Assembly (NCBI RefSeq): GCF_000746205.1
Contig: NZ_JQKV01000005.1
Coordinates: forward strand, 124,001 to 188,000
Length of the DNA stretch: 64,000 nt
Source of the DNA: Halorubrum sp. BV1
GTDB taxonomy: Archaea; Halobacteriota; Halobacteria; Halobacteriales; Haloferacaceae
Direction of reading: 5' to 3'
The notes beneath the pieces are model-generated. The model made no database searches, was not told where the DNA came from, and saw only the letters and a list, made by a program, of their open reading frames with translations. Each line of letters opens with the position of its first letter. The first letter of the stretch is position 1. Position numbers and translations under genes: made by a program. This document shows, in pieces, positions 53,156 to 59,570 of the stretch.

Positions 53156-53986
53156 ATGAACGACTCACAAGACACTCAAAGTATACGACAGGGGCTGTCC
53201 ACCCGTGAGAGCCGGCTACTCTCACGACTCGCCGGCGCGGGTCACCAGATCATCTCCGTCGACGACATCGAGACGACTCTAGCGGTCGCCCCGAACACCG
53301 CCCGCGAGATCGCCTCCCGGCTCACCGAAAAAGGATGGCTGGACCGACTGTTCCCCGGTCGATACCTCATCATCCCGCTCACGGCCGGTGAAGAGGGCGG
53401 GTATACGACGCACGAGTATCTCATCGCCTCGCACGTTGCCGAGCCCATGTACGTCGGCTACTATACCGCCCTTGACCACCACGGGCTGACCGAGCAGGTG
53501 CCTCGGACGGTGTACGTCGTCACGCCGACCCGGGCGCAGAGTCGGGAGATCCACGGCGTCCCCTATCGCGTCGTGACGGTCACCGAGCGCAAATTCTTCG
53601 GGTACGAGCCGATGGCCATCGAGGGTACCGCCGTGGACGTCGCAGACGTCGAAAAGACGCTCGTTGACTGTGCCGACCATCCCGAGTTCGGTGGTGGCAT
53701 CCGCGAACTCGCACAGGCGATGGTCGCCGCGGACGATCGGGACTGTTCGTGGACGACGGTCGGTGAGTACCTCCAGCGACTCGACAATGGCGCTGCGACC
53801 AAGCGGATCGTCTACCTGGCAGACCAGCTGGGTATCGACCTCCCGACGCGTGAGACGCTCCTCAAGTCATTCACGAGTGGGTACTCGCTGCTCGACCCAA
53901 CGCGAAGCGAACAGGGACGCTATGACAGTGAGTATCGTCTCCGAATCAACGTCGACCGGGAGAGACTCGGGTCGATGGAATCCTGA
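53156..53986 (+). CDS. AbiEi-like winged-HTH antitoxin/regulator
   Basis: 276 aa. N-terminal winged helix at residues ~20-70: SRLAGAGHQIISVDDIETTL, then APNTAREIASRLTEKGWLDR and the wing LFPGRYLIIP. The body (YVGYYTALDHHGLTEQVPRT, VTPTRAQSREIHGVPYRVVT, GTAVDVADVEKTLVDCADHP) is that of the AbiEi/DUF6088 type antitoxin-regulator fold. Classical AbiEi is followed by an AbiEii nucleotidyltransferase; here the next gene on the same strand, 63 bp away, encodes a Fic/Doc-like protein instead. Confidence 0.8.
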   Translation: MNDSQDTQSIRQGLSTRESRLLSRLAGAGHQIISVDDIETTLAVAPNTAREIASRLTEKGWLDRLFPGRYLIIPLTAGEEGGYTTHEYLIASHVAEPMYVGYYTALDHHGLTEQVPRTVYVVTPTRAQSREIHGVPYRVVTVTERKFFGYEPMAIEGTAVDVADVEKTLVDCADHPEFGGGIRELAQAMVAADDRDCSWTTVGEYLQRLDNGAATKRIVYLADQLGIDLPTRETLLKSFTSGYSLLDPTRSEQGRYDSEYRLRINVDRERLGSMES

Positions 53987-54049
53987 TGCCGGGTCGATCC
54001 GAGGGGGACGTGAATTAAGATGCTCCTCCAAGTACAGCGAATCAGGTAG

Positions 54050-54925
54050 ATGGGTCACGTCTATTATCACCATCCGGGCGACAATCAGTTCTCTCTTGAT
54101 TTTGTCCACGAGGCTCCATCAGAGATCGTTGCCAGGATTGTCGAGTACGACGATGACGTGGCGGTGAAGGTTCGCAAGTACGATCTTGACAGCGAGTTCT
54201 TCGGTATCTATACCTCCCGCGTTGGTGGTGGGGACGTCGGCGATCTCGAATTCGATCTTGGCGAGGTACTCTCAGAGATGGGTGCTGACAACGGTACTAT
54301 CGTTGCCCGGCTCCTCGAGATCTATCAAGCGCTCATAGCCCAGAACGAGGAAGAAGAAGGAGTTCCCGTTGAAGCGTACAAGAGCATCGACATCGATGCA
54401 CTCCCAGACGCGCTCAACCGGACATCGTGGGAGGGCAGCGCGACTGATGTTGCAGGCCGTCTCGCCTCAAATCTCATTCTCAAACACGCGCTGCCGAATG
54501 CGAACCATCGGACTGCTGTTGCCCTGGTTCAGTTCTACCTCCGTCGGATTGCTCCCGATTTCTCGATGCCAGAAACCTCCGTGGAAATCGACTCAGAGAC
54601 ATATGACTGGCGGGAGTGGGTAAACGAGTATATTAACGAGTCAAAGCGTCTCTTGACGGTTCGTCGGAAGAATGTGCTCCTCAAACATCTCTCTGACTTC
54701 GGAGCGACAACGCTTGAGCGGAAACACGAGGTCCAGATCGACCTGACGGCATACGAGCTGGATATGTATCCCGCAGAAGCGAAAACAGTCTACGCAACAG
54801 CGCACGAGGAGCTCTGGATCGAATTCGTCGAAGAGGCAGTTGAGCGCACCGACAACCCCGAGCTGATGGAGGCCCCTGGGCTATCGAAGGCGGAGTTCGC
54901 AGAGAAAATTCGGACCCTCAAGTAA
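54050..54925 (+). CDS. Fic/Doc-like protein
   Basis: 291 aa. The Fic signature is in ILKHALPNANHRTAVALVQF (residues ~143-162), matching H-x-F-x-x-A-N-K-R-T of Doc and H-P-F-x-x-G-N-x-R of Fic, with Leu for Phe and His for Lys. An N-terminal beta-rich domain (~1-75) and a C-terminal helical part follow no known motif. Fic enzymes add AMP or other nucleotides, Doc phosphorylates EF-Tu. The changed residues leave the chemistry open. Likely the toxin partner of the AbiEi-like gene. Confidence 0.72.
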   Translation: MGHVYYHHPGDNQFSLDFVHEAPSEIVARIVEYDDDVAVKVRKYDLDSEFFGIYTSRVGGGDVGDLEFDLGEVLSEMGADNGTIVARLLEIYQALIAQNEEEEGVPVEAYKSIDIDALPDALNRTSWEGSATDVAGRLASNLILKHALPNANHRTAVALVQFYLRRIAPDFSMPETSVEIDSETYDWREWVNEYINESKRLLTVRRKNVLLKHLSDFGATTLERKHEVQIDLTAYELDMYPAEAKTVYATAHEELWIEFVEEAVERTDNPELMEAPGLSKAEFAEKIRTLK

Positions 54926-54935
54926 GCGGCGTGCG

Positions 54936-55040
54936 CTAGTCTTGGAGCGTCGCGACCGTCCGGCCGGTTTCTTCGGCCTCTTCGCTCCGCGACATCCCGT
55001 ATGTTGCGAGAGCCTCCTTAACCGCGTCGTCCAGACTCAT
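54936..55040 (-). CDS. 34-aa hypothetical protein or gene remnant
   Basis: MSLDDAVKEALATYGMSRSE then EAEETGRTVATLQD: a short acidic helix pair with good codon use, convergent to the Fic gene, 10 bp away. It resembles the start of a regulator and may be a truncated antitoxin. Too short to be sure. Confidence 0.35.
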   Translation of the reverse strand: MSLDDAVKEALATYGMSRSEEAEETGRTVATLQD

Positions 55041-55270
55041 TGGTCAGGCAAATCTTGGCTCTGCCGACGGATAAAGTCTCGCACGATTTGGGTTTAACGT
55101 TGCATTGGCTAACTCGCCAACCGTGCAGGACCGATCCCGCAAACAGTCGATAACCCGTAGCTCCGCCCCTTCACAGATTCCAATCTCTCCGATGTATTCA
55201 TAACCATATCGGTGAGAGTGGAATACAGACTCTTGGCGCTCAGATCGAGTCGTCAAATAGTGGGACGGTT

Positions 55271-56143
55271 GTGCAACCGTATTTTGGAGAGGCAATTCGA
55301 TCTGCGAGTCCGAACTACTCGGGAGGCGACGTGAACAGGCGCCGATACTCATCAAGCCACTCGATCTCGTGGTACGTCACGTCATTCTGAATGTCGTATT
55401 CGAGCGGGAGTGGATCCGAACGGTGGGCTGTAAACGTGAGGTTGATTTCGACACAGGGGCCGTGCTCGGAGACGCATTCGAAGCCATCGTCAACAGGGTA
55501 TACAACGCTAAACCAGCGAATCTGAAAGCCAAAGTGGTCACACACATCTCTGACGACTGCAGCATCGCAATAGGGCGTGTGGACCCACAGTTCCCCGCCA
55601 GCGTACGCCTGATCTTTGACGCACCAGACTGCATCGAGGGAGCGGAGAAACTCCGCAGCGCGATTGTAGTGCGCTTCAGTCAGGCGGTCCCACCAGTGGT
55701 ACTCCTCGACATCGTCAACGAGGAGCTGGAGGCACTCTCCACACACATCATATGCCCGTTCACCGAGAGAGACTTCGTGGAGTTTGTCGTACTGGGTGGT
55801 GTCACATCCATCGCACGGCGGGGAAGCACCACTGCACTGGCATCCGGAGGATGATCGCTGTTCTGTGTGGTTGGAACACCCGCTGTTTGCACTCCCTGGC
55901 TTCTGAGATTCGTTTGAGTCGGTATTCTCGGTCATTGGTATCTAACCGAGAACCGTCAGTCACGCCGTGTGACTGGGCTCCCGGCTAGCACCGGACCGGC
56001 GATCGGCCAGTCATCTATCGCCCCAGAGAGCAGGTTGGTGTAAATAGTTTCTGTGGGTCCAACCGAGAACACCGGCCAGCGTCCGGCTATCGACGACAGC
56101 CAATGCTAGGACATTAAACGTCGTGTGCAACCGTATCTTGGAG
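55271..56143 (+). repeat. 19-bp direct repeats framing the cysteine-rich gene
   Basis: GTGCAACCGTATTTTGGAG at 55271-55289 and GTGCAACCGTATCTTGGAG at 56125-56143 (one mismatch). The 854-bp unit between them holds one gene and no transposase. Possible recombination or attachment sites at the left border of the tRNA array. Confidence 0.4.
55315..55935 (-). CDS. Cysteine-rich hypothetical protein
   Basis: 206 aa. A Ser/Cys-rich N-terminus with CSNHTEQRSSSGCQCSGASP and CDGCDTTQYDKLHEV, then YDVCGECLQLLVDDVEEYHW, gives a zinc-finger-like arrangement (C-x2-C ... C-x2-C). The C-terminal half is mixed alpha/beta with WCVKDQAYAGGELWVHTPYC. No family recognised. The gene is framed by two near-identical 19-bp direct repeats (55271-55289 and 56125-56143), which suggests it entered as a cassette. 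Confidence 0.6.
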   Translation of the reverse strand: MTENTDSNESQKPGSANSGCSNHTEQRSSSGCQCSGASPPCDGCDTTQYDKLHEVSLGERAYDVCGECLQLLVDDVEEYHWWDRLTEAHYNRAAEFLRSLDAVWCVKDQAYAGGELWVHTPYCDAAVVRDVCDHFGFQIRWFSVVYPVDDGFECVSEHGPCVEINLTFTAHRSDPLPLEYDIQNDVTYHEIEWLDEYRRLFTSPPE

Positions 56144-56659
56144 TGTGACTGCCGTGTCTGTGGGTAACACACCCTAACTAATTTTAATACAATTGCCACG
56201 ATATTTCAGGCTGACGTCCGATACACCCCTCAAACCGAGAGAGTTCAACACGATGATCATCACTCGCCTCACCCCGCGGCGTGCTCGTTCTCGCTTAGCC
56301 GCGGGTCCCGTGTTCGGCGAGTGCCTACAAGATCAGCGTGCGAAGAACCCGGGCGCAAACCGCCGGATCCACGTCGACTTCGAATACGAGAGTTCGACGC
56401 AATCCGGCGACGTCCGGACACTCTCACCCGCATAACTCGGCCCCCATACGGACTACCCGTCACGGGTCGGGGAACACGGGATTGCCGCCTGCCTGTGCCC
56501 AGTACTCGCTCAGGACACAGCCTGATGTGAGTGCGGGGTGCCAGGCTCGCGGCTGCTTGGTTTCCGTTCGTTCGATACAGGAGCGAGCGGACTCCGTCCG
56601 CGCTGAGCGTACGGAAGTCGTTAGCCAACAGCCCCGCAGCGAGAGCTGCGGCTACGTCG
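55936..56659. other. Gene-free left flank of the tRNA array
   Basis: No supported gene or tRNA. AT-rich near 56160-56220 (actaattttaatacaattgc, a promoter candidate for the array) and GC-rich afterwards with several short inverted repeats. The array's transcript probably starts in this region. Confidence 0.4.
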
Positions 56660-56735
56660 AGCCCCGGAGTCTCCGCTGGCGAGGGACGCCGGACTTTGAA
56701 TCCGGAGGTCGCCGGTTCGATTCCGGCCGGGGCGA
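56660..56735 (+). tRNA. tRNA-Gln (anticodon TTG), atypical D-arm
   Basis: 76 nt. Acceptor AGCCCCG/CGGGGCG (A1-G72 unpaired), anticodon stem CCGGA/TCCGG with loop CTTTGAA, T-arm GCCGG-TTCGATT-CCGGC. The D-arm has a 5-bp stem GTCTC/GGGAC and no U8, shared with the Glu tRNA at 58882. CCA is not encoded. Confidence 0.75.
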
Positions 56736-56738
56736 CAT

Positions 56739-56812
56739 GCCGACGTGGTGTAATCCGGCGAGCATACGGTCCTGTCACGGCCGTGATCCGGGTTCAAATC
56801 CCAGCGTCGGCG
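56739..56812 (+). tRNA. tRNA-Asp (anticodon GTC)
   Basis: 74 nt. Acceptor GCCGACG/CGTCGGC, anticodon stem CGGTC/GGCCG with loop CTGTCAC, T-loop TTCAAAT, discriminator G as in archaeal tRNA-Asp. Starts 3 nt behind tRNA-Gln, so both come from one precursor. Confidence 0.88.
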
Positions 56813-57061
56813 TGGATGCGTGGCGTGGCCACGTGGGGATACCCATCGAGGTAGGCAGCCCGTTGGTGCGATCAGCTGGATCGTTCCGACGATGCTGGGC
56901 CCAGCAGGGTCTGCAACCTACATGAGCCGGTGTGGTATTCCCGGGAGCACCCGAAGTACGCCCCCGCGATGAGACGCGCAACCACGACTACTCGGTCGCG
57001 GTTGCGCAGTTGGAAAGTCGTACAGATAGATAATCAACTGCCGAACGCTCGGCAGTCCAGT

Positions 57062-57134
57062 GAGCCGATGGTCCAGCGGACGACGATCTGTGCCTTGGGC
57101 GCACAGGACCGAAGTTCGAATCCGCGTCGGCTCA
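57062..57134 (+). tRNA. tRNA-Pro (anticodon TGG), weak T-stem
   Basis: 73 nt. Perfect acceptor GAGCCGA/TCGGCTC and anticodon stem TGTGC/GCACA with loop CTTGGGC; T-loop TTCGAAT but only three of five T-stem pairs form. Followed after 4 nt by tRNA-Ser. Confidence 0.75.
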
Positions 57135-57138
57135 CTGT

Positions 57139-57225
57139 GCCGCGACTGGGTATTGGGGAACCCAGCGGCCTGCTATGCCGTGGCCGTCTGCTATCGGTCT
57201 CCCGGTTCGAATCCGGGTCGCGGCG
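57139..57225 (+). tRNA. tRNA-Ser (anticodon GCT)
   Basis: 87 nt, class II. Acceptor GCCGCGA/TCGCGGC, anticodon loop CTGCTAT on GCGGC/GCCGT, long variable arm, T-arm CCCGG-TTCGAAT-CCGGG, discriminator G. The start codon of a small gene comes 2 nt after its end. Confidence 0.88.
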
Positions 57226-57227
57226 TC

Positions 57228-57368
57228 ATGACAACGAATGTCTGCCCTGCCTGCGAGGAGGAAGCGTTCCGTCACGTCCCGCTCGGTGAAACAACGTCTA
57301 TCGACACGATTGGAAGCGTGGAAATCTGCGTCACCGAGGACGGCGCATACTTCCACGGAACGAGGTGA
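57228..57368 (+). CDS. 46-aa zinc-knuckle protein within the tRNA array
   Basis: ATG 57228, 2 nt behind the tRNA-Ser 3' end. MTTNVCPACEEEAFRHVPLG then ETTSIDTIGSVEICVTEDGA: one CPxC knuckle and a short beta part. No room for a separate promoter, so the mRNA must be released from a tRNA-mRNA precursor by 3'-end processing of the tRNA. Unknown function; viral-type small protein. Confidence 0.55.
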   Translation: MTTNVCPACEEEAFRHVPLGETTSIDTIGSVEICVTEDGAYFHGTR

Positions 57369-57506
57369 CACCATCCTTGCCGTGACTGGATGCTGATGAA
57401 CACATTCGCCTCGGTAGTAAAGCTCAGAAGCTGAGTAATGCGCATCTTCCGGTGTCCTGGTGAGAAACGCGAGGCGGGCTCATCGGAGCAAGTTCCGACG
57501 GAGATG

Positions 57507-57588
57507 GTGAGACATGCGGATAGGCGACCGCGCTCGGTGTGAAACCGAGAGCCGCGGGGCTTCGGAGTTCAACTCTCCGTCTCACCGT
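57507..57588 (+). tRNA. tRNA-Ser (anticodon TGA), G33
   Basis: 82 nt, class II. Acceptor GGTGAGA/TCTCACC, anticodon stem CTCGG/CCGAG with loop TGTGAAA, variable arm AGCC-GCGG-GGCT, T-arm CGGAG-TTCAACT-CTCCG, discriminator G. Position 33 is G instead of the near-universal T. Confidence 0.8.
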
Positions 57589-57590
57589 TG

Positions 57591-57675
57591 GCGGGGTTTC
57601 CCTAGGTTGGTCAAGGGACTGCGTTGGAACCGTAGCGTCCGCAAGGACACGAGTGTTCAAATCGCTCTCCCGCCG
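57591..57675 (+). tRNA. tRNA-Ser (anticodon GGA)
   Basis: 85 nt, class II. Acceptor GGCGGGG/TCCCGCC, anticodon stem CTGCG/CGTAG with loop TTGGAAC, variable arm GTCC-GCAA-GGAC, T-arm GAGTG-TTCAAAT-CGCTC, discriminator G. 2 nt behind the previous tRNA. Confidence 0.88.
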
Positions 57676-57722
57676 CTGCGTACCGAAGTGATTCGCAGAG
57701 TCGCTGGCGATTCTCGAATTGC

Positions 57723-57804
57723 GCCGCCATGCCAGAGTGGTCAAACGGACACGGTCGAGACCCGTGTGGTTAGTCCTTCCCAGGTTCGAATCCTGGTGGC
57801 GGCA
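57723..57804 (+). tRNA. tRNA-Leu (anticodon GAG), C33
   Basis: 82 nt, class II. Acceptor GCCGCCA/TGGCGGC, anticodon stem CACGG/CCGTG with loop TCGAGAC, T-arm CCAGG-TTCGAAT-CCTGG, discriminator A. Position 33 is C, unusual. Confidence 0.8.
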
Positions 57805-57847
57805 TCCGGCCACCGTGCCGGGAGACAATTCTCGCTTCACCGTTCCG

Positions 57848-57930
57848 TCGCCGTACTCAAGTGGTCAACGAGAAGCGGCTCAGACCCGCTGGCGTAGGTC
57901 CTTCCGAGGTTCGAATCCTCGCGGCGACAT
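57848..57930 (+). tRNA. tRNA-Leu (anticodon CAG)
   Basis: 83 nt, class II. Acceptor GTCGCCG/CGGCGAC, anticodon stem AGCGG/CCGCT with loop CTCAGAC, T-arm CGAGG-TTCGAAT-CCTCG, discriminator A. Confidence 0.88.
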
Positions 57931-57934
57931 TTTC

Positions 57935-58006
57935 TCCCTGTGGTCTAACGGCTACGATGCCTCCCTGTAGAGGAGGAGACGCACGTTCGAGTCGTGCCGG
58001 GGAGAC
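57935..58006 (+). tRNA. tRNA-Tyr (anticodon GTA)
   Basis: 72 nt. Acceptor CTCCCTG/CGGGGAG (one wobble), anticodon stem CCTCC/GGAGG with loop CTGTAGA, T-arm GCACG-TTCGAGT-CGTGC, discriminator A. C1-G72 is the archaeal Tyr identity pair. 4 nt from the preceding tRNA and 4 nt from the next. Confidence 0.88.
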
Positions 58007-58010
58007 TGCG

Positions 58011-58137
58011 GGACGGTGGAAGAGCCTGGCATTCACACACTCTCGCCGAATTTTCACCGGAGACCCGGTGCGACGGTGAGAGTTCCTTCATCTCACTTGT
58101 AACGAGAACACGCAGGTTCGAATCCTGCCCGTCCCAC
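58011..58137 (+). tRNA. tRNA-Thr (anticodon TGT) with ~54-nt structured insertion
   Basis: 127 nt. Acceptor GGGACGG/CCGTCCC and T-arm GCAGG-TTCGAAT-CCTGC are perfect; anticodon loop CTTGTAA on TCTC(A)/(C)GAGA. Between the D-arm (GAA...TTC) and the anticodon stem lie about 54 extra nt that fold as ACTCTC.CCG/CGG.GAGAGT enclosing CACCGG-agac-CCGGTG. A non-canonical intron before position 26-27 is the likely explanation; a TTC on both sides leaves the exact joint open. Confidence 0.72.
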
Positions 58138-58170
58138 TGGCCGACGACCCGTTCCAGACGAGGCCAACCC

Positions 58171-58243
58171 GCTCCAGTGGAGTAGCGGCCAAACTCACGG
58201 CCCTCTCACGGCCGAGCCCCCGGTTCGAATCCGGGCTGGAGCA
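58171..58243 (+). tRNA. tRNA-Glu (anticodon CTC)
   Basis: 73 nt. Acceptor GCTCCAG/CTGGAGC, anticodon stem CGGCC/GGCCG with loop CTCTCAC, T-arm CCCGG-TTCGAAT-CCGGG, discriminator A. Confidence 0.9.
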
Positions 58244-58346
58244 TTCTCCAACAGTCCGAGACCTCTCACTTCCAGCCGACTAGATTGAGGGACGGACAGC
58301 TGTGGAGAACTGAGAGATGTCCATGAGTGAGTTCCGAATTGTGTGC

Positions 58347-58417
58347 TGCGGGATAGGATAATGGCAGTCCACGGGGCTCATATCCCCGAGGCCCAGGTTC
58401 GACTCCTGGTCCCGCGA
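58347..58417 (+). tRNA. Initiator-like tRNA-Met (anticodon CAT)
   Basis: 71 nt. Acceptor TGCGGGA/TCCCGCG (U1-G72 wobble), anticodon stem CGGGG/CCCCG with loop CTCATAT, T-arm CCAGG-TTCGACT-CCTGG. The three G-C pairs at 29-31/39-41 and the 5' part GCGGGATAGGATA match archaeal initiator tRNA. 12 nt before the start of a protein gene. Confidence 0.82.
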
Positions 58418-58429
58418 TGGAGGACAACA

Positions 58430-58834
58430 ATGGGACTATTCGATACAGTCGAACTCTACGACGACGTCCACCTACCGGAGTACCCCGAAGGGATTACTCC
58501 TGCCGAGGACGTCGACTGGCAAACGAAAGGCATCGATCGACCGACTATGACCACATTTCGGATTACGGCGGACGGTCGGCTCCTCGAAGAGGAGTGGCAC
58601 ACCGAAGCGGTCCCGCCGGAAGACCGGCCATACGCGAGCCGTGACGACGTCGACGAGGACGATTTTCGCTACATGGCCGGCTGTCGGAACCGAGTCCACG
58701 ACGGCTGGATCGAACGAGACGACTACCACGGCCGTTTCAAGCTCAAACACTCCTTCGAGGATCTCGATACACTCGTCACGTATCAAGTGACGTTCACGCA
58801 CGGGCAACTCGAGGGCTTCGAACGCCTGCGATAA
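58430..58834 (+). CDS. Hypothetical viral-type protein within the tRNA array
   Basis: 134 aa from ATG 58430; GGAGG at 58419-58423 is a good SD and begins right behind the tRNA-Met end, so this mRNA too is probably cut out of the tRNA precursor. MGLFDTVELYDDVHLPEYPE opens the protein; RPTMTTFRITADGRLLEEEW and HGRFKLKHSFEDLDTLVTYQ are beta-strand rich. Proteins starting MGLFDT occur in tailed viruses and plasmids; no function known. Confidence 0.65.
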   Translation: MGLFDTVELYDDVHLPEYPEGITPAEDVDWQTKGIDRPTMTTFRITADGRLLEEEWHTEAVPPEDRPYASRDDVDEDDFRYMAGCRNRVHDGWIERDDYHGRFKLKHSFEDLDTLVTYQVTFTHGQLEGFERLR

Positions 58835-58881
58835 TCCGTGGGTGTCCGCCGCACCTCAGCGCTTGATTTCTTCCCTACCGC

Positions 58882-58957
58882 GCTCCCGGAGTCTCCGTTG
58901 GCGAGAGACGCCAGTTTTTCAAACTGGAGGTCGGGGGTTCGATTCCCCTCGGGAGCA
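58882..58957 (+). tRNA. tRNA-Glu (anticodon TTC), atypical D-arm
   Basis: 76 nt. Acceptor GCTCCCG/CGGGAGC, anticodon stem CCAGT/ACTGG with loop TTTTCAA, T-arm GGGGG-TTCGATT-CCCCT. D-arm with 5-bp stem GTCTC/GAGAC and GA at positions 8-9, as in the Gln tRNA at 56660. The Y-like RNA begins 3 nt after its end. Confidence 0.78.
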
Positions 58958-58960
58958 CTC

Positions 58961-59046
58961 GGGGAGGCTGGCCCTGACAGCGTTTTTCCGTGGCTGACAT
59001 AGCGGGCAGCCACGGATCCGTGACGCTGTCACGGTCAGCGTTCCCC
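58961..59046 (+). ncRNA. Candidate Y-like RNA (Ro partner)
   Basis: 86 nt between tRNA-Glu and a degenerate tRNA. The two ends pair: 58961-58966 with 59041-59046, 58967-58973 with 59033-59039 (G59040 bulged), and 58975-58983 with 59023-59031 (C58974/C59032 mismatch), 22 pairs in total. An internal loop (TTTT on one side, ATCCGTG on the other) leads to a 9-bp hairpin CCGTGGCTG/CAGCCACGG. End-pairing stem with an interruption plus pyrimidine-rich loop is how Y RNAs are built. The Ro60-type gene lies 525 bp downstream on the same strand. Confidence 0.6.
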
Positions 59047-59117
59047 AAGCGTGTGGTCGTCCAGATGGTGCGTTTCTTCGCCCGCAAAGCACACCAACGG
59101 GAGTCATAGCCCGTCGC

Positions 59118-59205
59118 ACCACCGGTTGCCCGACCGCACGTGGCGACCGTCGAGTCGGAGCGTTGCTTCGCCAGGTACTCGCAGGTTCAAATCCTGTCGG
59201 TGGCG
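59118..59205 (+). tRNA. Degenerate tRNA-Ser-like sequence (CGA?)
   Basis: 88 nt. T-arm GCAGG-TTCAAAT-CCTGT and acceptor CCACCG/CGGTGG are present, with a class II-sized variable region and discriminator G. The anticodon stem cannot form cleanly around GTCGAGT, so the tRNA is decayed or spliced in an unusual way. Confidence 0.45.
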
Positions 59206-59309
59206 CAGTCCATCGAGAACATCCCGGACAAAGAGCGTACGAGAGGACGCTCGACACCGGTTCCGCTCCGATAGTTTTCCGGTCGCCGTGTCGCCAGTGG
59301 CCGTCGATC

Positions 59310-59362
59310 TGGAGCGCTACGTCGATGGCACATTACGGGTTCGAATCCCGTCGTTCGCTCCA
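59310..59362 (+). tRNA. tRNA remnant (53 nt)
   Basis: TGGAGCG/CGCTCCA ends enclose a perfect T-arm ACGGG-TTCGAAT-CCCGT, but there is no room for an anticodon arm. Probably a deletion product of a former tRNA gene. Confidence 0.4.
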
Positions 59363-59382
59363 GAAATTGTCCGGCCACTCGT

Positions 59383-59457
59383 GTTCCCGTAGCTCAGTCA
59401 GGACAGAGCACCGGCCTTCGAAGCCGGGTGTCGCACGTTCGAATCGTGCCGGGAACG
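59383..59457 (+). tRNA. tRNA-Arg (anticodon TCG)
   Basis: 75 nt. Acceptor GTTCCCG/CGGGAAC, D-arm with TAGCTCAGTCAGG, anticodon stem CCGGC/GCCGG with loop CTTCGAA, T-arm GCACG-TTCGAAT-CGTGC, discriminator G. The most canonical tRNA of the array. Confidence 0.93.
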
Positions 59458-59570
59458 TCCAGCCGAGCGATGCGAGGCTGGTTCGGGAAGTTTCTCTCCC
59501 GAGACTCGTTGCTCACAGAGCGTGTGGGCAGCTGCGATCGGAGTCGCCTGTTGCGGCTCCGGGTGATAGG

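Noticed and set aside
55044..55355. Minus-strand frame of 103 codons
   Set aside because: Poor codon bias, no domain, overlaps the 19-bp repeat and the end of the cysteine-rich gene.
56851..56922. tRNA-like interval with GTAGG/CCTAC ends between tRNA-Asp and tRNA-Pro
   Set aside because: No TTCRA T-loop and no 7-nt anticodon loop on a 5-bp stem; structured spacer at most.
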